From G965197675 sp965197675 (GTDB taxonomy: Bacteria; Chloroflexota; Dehalococcoidia; Plut-88900): DNA of 64,000 nt. The position numbers and the translations under genes are program-made. The stretch's first letter is position 1. The number at the start of each line of letters is the position of its first letter. The stretch covers positions 1,054,001-1,118,000 of the forward strand of contig OZ240221.1 of assembly GCA_965197675.1 (NCBI GenBank), read 5' to 3'. Shown one piece after another: positions 19,301 through 25,358 of the stretch. The notes under the pieces were generated by a model. It saw only the letters and a list, made by a program, of their open reading frames with translations. It ran no database searches and was not told the DNA's origin.

Positions 19301-19805
19301 CGGCCGGGTATTGCTCGGGCAAGTCGGCTCCCTTAAAGAGGACGGCCAGCAACGCCAATCTGACGGCACCAGCTCCTGAACCCAGGTAACCCGCCGCGGA
19401 CCACAGGCCACCCTCTTGCCTACCAATCCGCGATAACTCGACAAGATTGGCGTCAATATCAGATGGCAATGTGGGTATGGAACGAGCTCTGGTGCCGTCA
19501 GGGAACTCCACATCACGCCAAAGGCACTCAAGGACTCTGACGAGATGGCTCTTGCCGCTGCCGTAGAAGCCGCTCACCCAGACGGCCTGTTGCTGAGGCT
19601 GTGAGACGTTTGTTAGAAACGCCGAGAGTATTCGGTCCAAGCCCTGTCGGTACTCACCCTCGCAGACGAATGACTCAAGCTCATACCTAAGAACATCCCA
19701 TTCGTTAGGCGACTGCGGCTGGATGACCTTCGTTACGCCATCGTTGGGGATGACGGTCGTAATAGGGTCTCTGGAGAGAACCTCACGGATCTTGATATTC
19801 GGCAT
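16341..19805 (-). CDS. brxC: BREX P-loop ATPase BrxC
   Basis: The product is 1154 aa. It has a clear Walker A, SGFYGSGKSHLVR (about 78-90), and Walker B LTLLVFDELQQFIG (about 265-280) in the arrangement of the BrxC/PglY family, followed by long helical regions with coiled-coil character (for example SEAHERLRRERDQEVSELEK). BrxC is a large cytoplasmic ATPase essential for BREX and a likely partner of PglX and PglZ. The start codon shares one base with the brxB stop (TAATG-type junction at 19805), indicating tight coupling. Confidence 0.92.
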   Translation of the reverse strand: MPNIKIREVLSRDPITTVIPNDGVTKVIQPQSPNEWDVLRYELESFVCEGEYRQGLDRILSAFLTNVSQPQQQAVWVSGFYGSGKSHLVRVLECLWRDVEFPDGTRARSIPTLPSDIDANLVELSRIGRQEGGLWSAAGYLGSGAGAVRLALLAVLFKGADLPEQYPAARLVIWLKQNGWYDTVAAAVEARSKTLNHELRNMYVSPVLTESLLEAIPGLASSPPDVRTLLREQYPNVSDISDSDLHSAIEDVLSLQSTAAGKPPLTLLVFDELQQFIGNDSQRTLHVQNVVEACAAQFGSHLLFVGTGQSALQANTELSKLQGRFSIRVTLSDVDVEKVVREVVLRKTPEKVASVKSALDSASGEIDRHLAGTRIGPQPSDIQDRVADYPILPVRRRLWERMLRSVDSAGTAGQLRTQLRIVHDTTREVAAKPLGTVAPADAIYWQIETEMLQSAILPRDVATVIRELDDGTEDGKLRSRLCALIFMVGKLPRDEGPLATGVRATSDALADLVVDDLTAGSASLRQRVPVVLKDLVEKGTLILFDGEYRLQTPESIEWETDYRSRLSRVLGDDVRMAAERETAVREALATALKGLTFLQGATRTPRKYEMHLGSERPATDGSSVPLWVQDEWSTALGSVREEARQAGVDNPTVFVFLPRLEADEMRQTIGRLRAAEETVSTRAAPQTSAGIEARGAMQSRIDVEGKHVSDLVDNIIRNARVYQGGGNEVIAASFPEAIGQAVEAALTRLFPKFSDADQSDWNRVVTRALQGAADALSTLGYSSDVEKHPVCQEIRSFIGGAGKKGSDVRRHFSDPPYGWSRDAVDGALLALLAGGFLRAARSGQPMTAKDLNQQQIGVADFFSEGVVVSAAQRIEVRKVASAMGLPAKSGEEAEAVMVILERLQSEAQAAGGEAPLPAQPDTAIVRELRELAGNRQIVGVAEKSDTLIDTHRDWSAAGEATQERLPEWHRLERLQHHARTLPVATELKPQMEAIRSQRSLLTDPNPLPPLLSKVTTALRKTVSEAHERLRRERDQEVSELEKSDDWLKLQPGDGARILASNGLGPIPDLAIGTDQALMACLEDSSLQDWDDRLLALRTKIAQAREEAARLLAPKAVTVRPTPATLNSREDVEDYIQQLRVQLLAQVDEHPVIIP

Positions 19806-20362
19806 CAGTTACCCCCCTCAATCGGCACAGCGTGGTAGTTCCAGCCGTCACGGGCATTGAGCAGTCGCCAGTTGGAGCCATCCCGTTGCCCAGGGAAGAA
19901 CGCGAGTAGACGGCCGAGTATCTCGGAATCGACCTTCGCAACGAGTTCAGCGACTCGTATGAGACCGAACAGCGATGCCAAGCCAAGCAGGGCCACCACT
20001 GTATTCTTAGCAAGATTCTCATCAACGCCTGGGTGTTTCAATTCTTGCCGCACCCGTTCCGCCACGTAGTCTGAGAAATCAACGAGCGCCAGTTCCAGGT
20101 CTTCCGGATGCTCAAAGTACGCATCCTTGTACTCGTGGTTAGCCATCCACTCTGCGAACCAATCGGTGATGTCTACCTGGTGCCACGTATGTCCGGCGTC
20201 GGTCGTGGCAGTCTCAAACTCGCCGATACGTAGCCGCAGTCGGCGCTCTTGGCCAGAGTCGTACCTGGCGAACCAGACTTTCTGCGCGCCAGCAAGCCTA
20301 TAATCCCAGGGAAGCCTCACATACCGCTCGTACCGGCTCAGGAGTTCCTCTATCTCACTCAT
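19805..20362 (-). CDS. brxB: BREX protein BrxB (DUF1788)
   Basis: The product is 185 aa, the usual length for DUF1788. The family's C-terminal signature is present: FFPGQRDGSNWRLLNARDGW followed by NYHAVPIEGGN. There is no enzymatic motif; it is a small structural component required in type 1 BREX. It overlaps brxA by 4 bp upstream and brxC by 1 bp downstream. Confidence 0.92.
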   Translation of the reverse strand: MSEIEELLSRYERYVRLPWDYRLAGAQKVWFARYDSGQERRLRLRIGEFETATTDAGHTWHQVDITDWFAEWMANHEYKDAYFEHPEDLELALVDFSDYVAERVRQELKHPGVDENLAKNTVVALLGLASLFGLIRVAELVAKVDSEILGRLLAFFPGQRDGSNWRLLNARDGWNYHAVPIEGGN

Positions 20363-21147
20363 AGTGCTGGGTCTCCTTGGTCACGCATAAGATGCCGAAA
20401 GCTCACCTCCACTACGTCTCCGGCTGCTCTATATTCGATCCAGCCCTGACGGGAGGCTATGACCGCCAGGGCTTTGAGCTCGTGAATGGGTGCGTCTAGC
20501 ATGTTGGCCCACAGCGTGGTGAAGAGGGCCTGACCGCGCTTGCCACAGAGGTCACCCAATAGGAGAGCGTAAGCGAGTGACGTTGGACGAGCACGCGATC
20601 TGGCTCTCTTCTTTGTTTGCTGCCCTGACAATAGACCTGCCTTCTCCCAGGAAGACGACACGTTCCGCCCGAGGCGCTCGCGAGAGGTCGCCACGAACTT
20701 TCCGGGGAACTGATGCTCGGCCTCCTCCGCAAACTCATGGGGCGTGACCGTCACGCCCATAGGAAGGCGAAGGACGAACGGTGTCATCGCCCGGAGGATT
20801 GGGTCCCGTGCGGTCGAACATAGCAGGGCGATCATCGGCTGCGCACCGCCATCGGCGTCCCATAAATCGTTGAGAGCTCTGAAGATAAGCATATTGGGGT
20901 CCAGCCCATACAGCTCGCGGAGCCGCTCGAATGTGATCCGACGTGCAGAAGCCGTTGGCTTGCCCAAGAGATTCTGATCGACGATGGCAACCCGGTAGCG
21001 ACTCTCTGTGGCAGGCACGGGGCGGCTGGCTAGGAGAACGCGTACTTCCTCCAACTTCAGAGTGCTACTCAGATGAGTGCCCGTCGGATCGATCCGTAGC
21101 CCGAAGATCGAAGCAGATCGCGGGACTCGTGAATCGGTGACCATCAT
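20359..21147 (-). CDS. brxA: BREX protein BrxA (DUF1819)
   Basis: The product is 262 aa, about 60 residues longer at the N-terminus than the shortest DUF1819 proteins. Family features are NLLGKPTASARRITFERLRELYG-type sequence near residues 58-80, RALNDLWDAD, and ARDPILRAMTPFVL. BrxA is a small helix-rich protein with DNA-binding properties in studied systems. Two adjacent ATG codons (21147 and 21144) are possible starts. This is the first gene of the BREX operon. A TATACT hexamer (complement of 21155-21160) sits immediately upstream, giving a very short leader, and an inverted repeat lies 39 bp further out. Confidence 0.9.
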   Translation of the reverse strand: MMVTDSRVPRSASIFGLRIDPTGTHLSSTLKLEEVRVLLASRPVPATESRYRVAIVDQNLLGKPTASARRITFERLRELYGLDPNMLIFRALNDLWDADGGAQPMIALLCSTARDPILRAMTPFVLRLPMGVTVTPHEFAEEAEHQFPGKFVATSRERLGRNVSSSWEKAGLLSGQQTKKRARSRARPTSLAYALLLGDLCGKRGQALFTTLWANMLDAPIHELKALAVIASRQGWIEYRAAGDVVEVSFRHLMRDQGDPAL

Positions 21148-21185
21148 GGTCCTCAGTATAGCCTTTCCACTGATTTCGTGGTATC

Positions 21186-21220
21186 TTAGCAGGAGAGATA
21201 AACTTACAGTCTCCTGCTAA
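21186..21220. promoter_or_regulatory. Perfect 11-bp inverted repeat between brxA and the PAPS-reductase gene
   Basis: TTAGCAGGAGA (21186-21196) is repeated in reverse complement as TCTCCTGCTAA (21210-21220) around a 13-nt spacer. It lies in the 85-bp divergent promoter region. It could be an operator for a dimeric regulator controlling both transcripts, or an RNA hairpin in the leader of the rightward gene; its right arm directly abuts the AGGAGGGG ribosome site of that gene. No WYL or other regulator gene is adjacent in the window. Confidence 0.6.
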
Positions 21221-21232
21221 AGGAGGGGATGG

Positions 21233-21979
21233 ATGGAAATCAGACACGTACTGAGCTTCGGAGGAGGTGTGAACAGCATCGCCCTCATGGTCGTCCTACT
21301 GCGAGAGGGGCTGCCCTTTGATGAGGCGGTATTCGCTGATACGGGCGGAGAGGTCCCCGAGACGTACCAATACGTGGAGACTGCGACGCAGTATCTGGCG
21401 GATCATCAAGTACCCCTCACCGTGGTGTCCAAGCGGGGGCGCTCACTCTACGAAACCGCGTGGGACCGTCGGGTATTCCCGTCAGCTATCTGGAGATGGT
21501 CAACCAGGGACTTCAAGATAACGCCAATTCAGCGGCATTACAGGTCGCTGGATGTCCACATCAACCAATACCTAGCTATCGCGTGGGATGAGGTCCACAG
21601 AATGAAGGACAGCCGGGTTGACTATGTAACCAACCTGTATCCGCTGATTGACCGGCGGCTCACAAGGGCGGACTGCGTAGACATCATCCAGGAGGCTGGA
21701 CTACCCATCCCTCAGAGGAGCTCGTGTTTCTTCTGCCCGTTCAACTCGGTTGACCGGTGGCGCTGGCTCTACGAGACCCACCCCGATCTCTACCACAAGG
21801 CCATCGCACTGGAAGAGAACTCAAAGCACTTCCCTTCTCAGCGGCTCACAGATCAAGCCTTTCGCGAGAGAACTGACATCTCTCTCCGTTCCCTCGCTGA
21901 GGTATTCGCAGACGGGCGTCCAATGCCGGCTCAACCAGCCGTCGAACAACAACCATGTGGAGCCGAGTGTGGGACATGA
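21233..21979 (+). CDS. PAPS-reductase-family (PP-loop) protein
   Basis: The product is 248 aa from an ATG preceded by AGGAGGGG. The PP-loop SFGGGVNSIALM (about 8-19) binds ATP or a nucleotide, ADTGGEVPETYQY follows, and a cysteine motif SSCFFCPF (about 163-170) may bind zinc or an Fe-S cluster. Members of this superfamily include PAPS reductase, DndC and BREX type 4 BrxP. The gene lacks the assimilatory cysteine motif near its C-terminus (it ends CGAECGT). It is transcribed divergently from brxA and is not part of a sulfur operon, so a role in nucleic-acid modification or in BREX accessory function is the natural inference, not proven. Confidence 0.8.
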   Translation: MEIRHVLSFGGGVNSIALMVVLLREGLPFDEAVFADTGGEVPETYQYVETATQYLADHQVPLTVVSKRGRSLYETAWDRRVFPSAIWRWSTRDFKITPIQRHYRSLDVHINQYLAIAWDEVHRMKDSRVDYVTNLYPLIDRRLTRADCVDIIQEAGLPIPQRSSCFFCPFNSVDRWRWLYETHPDLYHKAIALEENSKHFPSQRLTDQAFRERTDISLRSLAEVFADGRPMPAQPAVEQQPCGAECGT

Positions 21980-22030
21980 GCGAGAGCTCAGAGAGTCAGG
22001 TTGGGCAGAGGCGAGCTTGAATGGAGCCTA

Positions 22031-22252
22031 CTACTGGTTGTCCCCCTCAGTAGGATTGTCGACCCTTCCATTATCTGTCACAGGGGAAACTCGCAAGGTG
22101 CCACGATGCGCCGTCGCGCCGCATGTCGTACAAACTTCATCTCCCGTATCCGCACCCAGGTCGTACTCCCTTTCGACGCGGAGATGATCGCAGAGTGGGT
22201 TGCCCTTAGCCTCCCAAGCCCGTCGCAATTGCGCCGCTTTGCTTGACTGCAT
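22031..22252 (-). CDS. Small conserved zinc-ribbon protein
   Basis: The product is 73 aa from the ATG at 22252, with GGAGGAG about 12 nt upstream. It contains LRRAWEAKGNPLCDH and DTGDEVCTTCGA, so C-x(n)-H and CxxC pairs could hold one zinc. I recognise this short family (WEAKGNP.CDH....TGD.VCT.CG) from accessory regions of many bacteria, but its function is unknown. It is the last of three minus-strand genes with gaps of 20 bp and an overlap of 4 bp, and it converges on the PAPS-reductase gene. Confidence 0.7.
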   Translation of the reverse strand: MQSSKAAQLRRAWEAKGNPLCDHLRVEREYDLGADTGDEVCTTCGATAHRGTLRVSPVTDNGRVDNPTEGDNQ

Positions 22253-22272
22253 CGCGTCCTAGTCTCCTCCGG

Positions 22273-22644
22273 CTATGCCCTGGCCTGTATCAGGACGCGC
22301 CCGCCGTCCTCCACGTCGATGTTCAGGTTGTGCCTGTCCAGCAGAAGCATACCCACCAGAGGGGTACTACCGGTGGCGTCGGCCTTGATGTGTCTCGGCT
22401 GGCCGTCCCAGAGTACAGTAACGTTGTGAACGTCGAAGCTCACAACATCGTCGTTTGCCAGGAACGCCCAGCCCATGTGTGAGAACGACAACCCCAGGTC
22501 AGCAACCACAGCGGTCGGCAATGTCAGGGTGCCGGTGTAGCCGGTATCGATGACGGCCTCGATGTCACGAGTCCGCCCCTCCGAGCCCTGCAAGGAAAGG
22601 GTCACTACCGCTTCATAGGCGGCGTTCACCGACCCTTCGATCAT
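22273..22644 (-). CDS. Retropepsin-like (clan AA) aspartic protease-fold protein
   Basis: The product is 123 aa from the ATG at 22644. The active-site motif is AVIDTGYTGTLTLP, the D-T/S-G flap of clan AA aspartic proteases, followed by a hydrophobic-hydrophobic-G element in STPLVGMLLLDRHNL. Short bacterial proteins of this type act as dimers. The start overlaps the preceding gene by 4 bp (ATGA at 22641-22644), so the two are co-translated. A longer frame to 22731 lies inside the preceding gene and is rejected. The role is not known; a protease paired with a small partner suggests regulated proteolysis or a toxin-antitoxin-like pair. Confidence 0.75.
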   Translation of the reverse strand: MIEGSVNAAYEAVVTLSLQGSEGRTRDIEAVIDTGYTGTLTLPTAVVADLGLSFSHMGWAFLANDDVVSFDVHNVTVLWDGQPRHIKADATGSTPLVGMLLLDRHNLNIDVEDGGRVLIQARA

Positions 22645-22931
22645 TCCCTCCTCCGCAGGGAGCCGGCCCCGAAGCTGCGAATCGCCCGGTACCCGACTCG
22701 CTCGACTAGGACGTCTATGGCGTCTGGGCACTGCGCTCTCAGACGGTCCACTACACCGCTCTCACTATCGGCTATCGCCCATTCCCCGGTCTCAACGTCG
22801 ATAGCGACGTACTCTCCAAGGTGGTCGGCTTCGACCTGGGGCAGGATGTCTCGCTCGTATATCTCCCTACCGAGGCGTGCCGCCTCTTCGCGGGGGCGGC
22901 GCGGTCGCGCCGGCGTCTTCGCGTGGGTCAT
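22641..22931 (-). CDS. Small conserved partner of the aspartic protease
   Basis: The product is 96 aa. The conserved core reads ARLGREIYERDILPQVEADH and GEYVAIDVETGEWAIADS, with RVGYRAIRSFGAGSLRR at the C-terminus. A GAGAGGAG ribosome site precedes the ATG at 22931. I recognise this family as a recurrent neighbour of small aspartic-protease genes, which is exactly the arrangement here, including the 4-bp stop/start overlap. It has no catalytic motif and may be a substrate, inhibitor or chaperone of the protease. Confidence 0.65.
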   Translation of the reverse strand: MTHAKTPARPRRPREEAARLGREIYERDILPQVEADHLGEYVAIDVETGEWAIADSESGVVDRLRAQCPDAIDVLVERVGYRAIRSFGAGSLRRRE

Positions 22932-23059
22932 GCATACTCCTCTCGAAGGCCTACTGCTACTACTGACATTTTACCGCGTTGTGGGTTGTTCAGGCAACGA
23001 AGCCGAGCGACCAGCGAATCTTGCCACTCCCCTAGTCTCAACTGCGGATGCCGGTGTAA

Positions 23060-23089
23060 AATGGAGGGAATCCAAATGGAGGGAATCCA
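23060..23089 (+). repeat. Perfect 15-bp tandem duplication in the CBASS leader
   Basis: The unit AATGGAGGGAATCCA occurs twice head to tail (23060-23074 and 23075-23089), just upstream of the AAGGAG site (23095-23100) of the CD-NTase. Each unit contains an ATG and a GGAGGG-like stretch, so it also encodes a ten-residue ORF (MEGIQMEGIQ) ending at TAA. It might tune initiation on the downstream TTG start. Confidence 0.6.
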
Positions 23090-23107
23090 ATAAGAAGGAG
23101 TCCTCTA

Positions 23108-24133
23108 TTGCAGAATACGGCCTCATATCTGAACGACGTTCACGCGGAGTTGGCCCCGTCCGACGATACACTGTCCGCCGCCAGAAGCCGACGGGACGAG
23201 GTTCTCGCGGAGGCCAGAAGCTACTCTGGCGCTCTGCGAACCTACATATCTGGTTCAATCGCCCATCGGACTGCCAACCAGGACACCGACGCCGACTGCG
23301 GTGTAGTGCTCGACCGGCGCTCCTATCCGAGGTTGGGTCCAGATGGAGAACGCGAGGGGCCGAACCAGATCGTCGAGGATGTCCGGGAGCTCCTGCGTGA
23401 GCGTCTGAAGGAAGACCACCCCGACATTAGGTTCAGGGTCACGAAGCGAGCCATCCAGGTGTCCTTCAACGAGCCATTGGACGATGGGACTGACCCGTCG
23501 GTAGACCTAATCGTCGCTCTGACCCGCAAGAATGGCCAGGGGCTCTGGATTCCCAACAATGAGACCAAAGGTTGGGACGCATCCCATCCCGAGTATCACA
23601 CGAAGGTCTTGACGGATGACCCTGCCGATCTCAGGCGCGTCAGAGCTAAGGTAATCAGGCTCGCAAAGGGATGGAACACGCAATTCGCACAGCCCTGCCT
23701 CTGTAGCTTCAATATCGAGGCCCTGGCCCTGAGCTGCATTACTGAAGAGCACGGCGTGCCCGATGGATTGGCCGAGTTCTTCCGATTTGCTGCCAGCGAC
23801 CTGAAGAAGCGGTTGACTCCCGACCCCGCCGGGGTCTCCAAGCCCATAAAGCTGCTGATGGACCGCGATGTCGTCGTTGGCCGCTTAAAGAGAGCGGCCA
23901 AACGGATGAAAGACGCACTGGACAACGACGACGACAAAGAGAAGGTCCAGGAGGCGATGGCGGGTCTGTATTGGAACTACGTCAGTCCGCCAGGTGGAAG
24001 CGCATCCAAGGAGGCGATTGCCTCTGCACTCCGCAGTGGAAGCCCAGCGCTTGGGGTTTCAGGGGGCGCATTGAGTCTCGGCGGAGGCCCCAGCCTAAAG
24101 CCGACCAGATCGTACGGAAGTGAGCGCTCGTAG
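23108..24133 (+). CDS. CBASS CD-NTase (cyclic oligonucleotide synthase)
   Basis: The product is 341 aa from a TTG start with AAGGAG 7 nt upstream. It shows the polymerase-beta/CD-NTase active site: the GS motif SGSIAHRT (about 48-55), the catalytic pair D61-x-D63 in ANQDTDADCGVVL, and the third acidic residue D133 in DPSVDLIVAL. The helical second domain ends in a glycine/serine-rich tail, a feature suited to processing or conjugation by an E2-type partner. On phage infection such enzymes make a cyclic di- or trinucleotide that triggers an effector. It is the first gene of a three-gene operon and overlaps the next by 14 bp. Confidence 0.9.
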   Translation: MQNTASYLNDVHAELAPSDDTLSAARSRRDEVLAEARSYSGALRTYISGSIAHRTANQDTDADCGVVLDRRSYPRLGPDGEREGPNQIVEDVRELLRERLKEDHPDIRFRVTKRAIQVSFNEPLDDGTDPSVDLIVALTRKNGQGLWIPNNETKGWDASHPEYHTKVLTDDPADLRRVRAKVIRLAKGWNTQFAQPCLCSFNIEALALSCITEEHGVPDGLAEFFRFAASDLKKRLTPDPAGVSKPIKLLMDRDVVVGRLKRAAKRMKDALDNDDDKEKVQEAMAGLYWNYVSPPGGSASKEAIASALRSGSPALGVSGGALSLGGGPSLKPTRSYGSERS

Positions 24134-24581
24134 GAAGTTCACCGGGCCACCCAACAGAAGCAAGGGACCGTGGTATGGGCTGACAGTGGTGCGACTCAAC
24201 TTTGAGCGAGGCGTCAAGAGCCAGTTTCCCAACTTGAGAGGTGGAAAGGTCAAGGGTGGCTACGAATATAGAGCCACCGTGCCGGTGCCCAACTACGAGC
24301 CCAGAAAGACCCGCATCCGGTTCAACGGCATGGCAAACGTCCCCTCCGTATTCGCCGACGGTCCATGTGAGTCACCGCACCGCTACCGTGACGATAGCCT
24401 TTGCATGTGGTATCCGGACGACCCGATCGAGCGCCGGTGGGTCTTCGAGGACGGCCTTGTTGCCCTGATTGGCTTGGTTATGGCTCACCTCTTCAGGGAA
24501 GCCTGGTGGCGGGAGACAAGGGAGTGGCTTGGCGAGGAAGTCCCGCATGGAGCGCAATCGAAGGAGCAAACAGGGGCGTGA
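24120..24581 (+). CDS. E2-like (ubiquitin-conjugating fold) CBASS protein
   Basis: The product is 153 aa. A candidate catalytic cysteine, C95, sits in SPHRYRDDSLCMWYPDDP, with the conserved upstream histidine H88, matching the pattern of the stand-alone E2-like proteins of short type II CBASS. C-terminal helices (FEDGLVALIGLVMAHLFREA) fit the E2 fold. There is no E1 or JAB partner in the operon, which distinguishes it from Cap2/Cap3 systems. Its expected role is to act on the C-terminus of the CD-NTase and raise signal production. The gene overlaps the CD-NTase by 14 bp and the next gene by 4 bp. Confidence 0.8.
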   Translation: MSARRKFTGPPNRSKGPWYGLTVVRLNFERGVKSQFPNLRGGKVKGGYEYRATVPVPNYEPRKTRIRFNGMANVPSVFADGPCESPHRYRDDSLCMWYPDDPIERRWVFEDGLVALIGLVMAHLFREAWWRETREWLGEEVPHGAQSKEQTGA

Positions 24582-25120
24582 ACGAGGCGCAGCAACTCAC
24601 CCTGCCTTGGCCTGTTGTTGGAGCGGTCATTATCGGAGCAGTGTCGTTCACAGTATTCGTTCTCACCAACTGGTGGAACGGGGAACGTGAGAGGCTGACC
24701 CGCAGTCGTGAGGTCTTTTCGAAGGCATACGCGGCTGTCCAAGAGTACAAGGAACTCCCATATGTGATAAGGCGGCGCAGGAAGGATACGCCAGAGGAGG
24801 AGCGAATACGCATCTCCTCTGAGTTGAGGAGGGTTCAGGCCGACCTAGCATTCTATTCCGCTTGGCTGACGACTGAATCTCGTCACGTCCATTGCAGTTT
24901 CTCTGAACTGCTTGAGCAGACGCGGAAAGTGGCAGGTACGGCGATGCACGAGGCTTGGCTGGAGGCAGCCGCTGAGGACGACTCCAGCATGAACATGCCC
25001 AAGCTGGATATGTCTGCCTTAGCGCCCTTGGAGACCGCATATCTGGAGGAAGTGGCTGACCACCTCGCACTTCGGCCTCGCTGGATCCGCCGTTTGTTCC
25101 GGCGCAAGACGGATGAGTGA
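24578..25120 (+). CDS. Single-TM protein, CBASS effector candidate
   Basis: The product is 180 aa from a GTG start that overlaps the E2 stop (GTGA, 24578-24581); AAGGAG lies 11 nt upstream. The N-terminus holds one membrane helix, WPVVGAVIIGAVSFTVFVL (about residues 11-29). A charged helical cytoplasmic part follows (ERERLTRSREVFSKAYAAV, IRRRRKDTPEEERIRIS) and no enzymatic motif is visible. In a CBASS operon the gene beside the CD-NTase and E2 is normally the effector. A membrane-anchored protein would fit membrane disruption on binding the cyclic nucleotide. Function is inferred from position. Confidence 0.65.
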   Translation: MNEAQQLTLPWPVVGAVIIGAVSFTVFVLTNWWNGERERLTRSREVFSKAYAAVQEYKELPYVIRRRRKDTPEEERIRISSELRRVQADLAFYSAWLTTESRHVHCSFSELLEQTRKVAGTAMHEAWLEAAAEDDSSMNMPKLDMSALAPLETAYLEEVADHLALRPRWIRRLFRRKTDE

Positions 25121-25221
25121 CCGCAAGTCAGATGCTCATGGGTTGCCGACGCAGACAAGACTCCGGAAGACCTGCGCGTGGATGTTCCGTTCCTGAGCGG
25201 CCTCTCCCATCCATCTCATAG

Positions 25222-25303
25222 ACGCAACAAAAAAGGCCCACACATATGACCGCCAGCATGGGCGCGTCCAAGCCCTGAAACGCAAAAAAGGCCGCATACA
25301 TGA
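25222..25303. repeat. Imperfect direct repeat between CBASS and the mobile-element backbone
   Basis: Two related stretches, starting ACGCAACAAAAAAGGCC at 25222 and ACGCAAAAAAGGCCGCA at 25280, share an A-run followed by GGCC and a CATA-TGA/CATGAA end. They occupy the 238-bp gap between two convergent genes. Read on the minus strand each gives GGCC followed by a T-run, so they may act as weak terminators for the helicase transcript arriving from the right. No gene is convincing here. Confidence 0.4.
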
Positions 25304-25358
25304 ACTCGCAGGGAGAGAACACCTGAATCTAGGTGTCCTCCCCCTGTCGTGTTGCGGC

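Noticed and set aside
21233..21979. Classifying the locus as BREX type 4 because of the PAPS-reductase gene
   Set aside because: Type 4 lacks brxA, brxB and pglX, which are all present here; the PP-loop gene is separate and divergent.
25128..25322. Hydrophobic 64-residue minus-strand frame (GTG start) after the helicase gene
   Set aside because: Its hydrophobic stretch comes from two A-rich direct repeats; the start is weak and I recognise no family.
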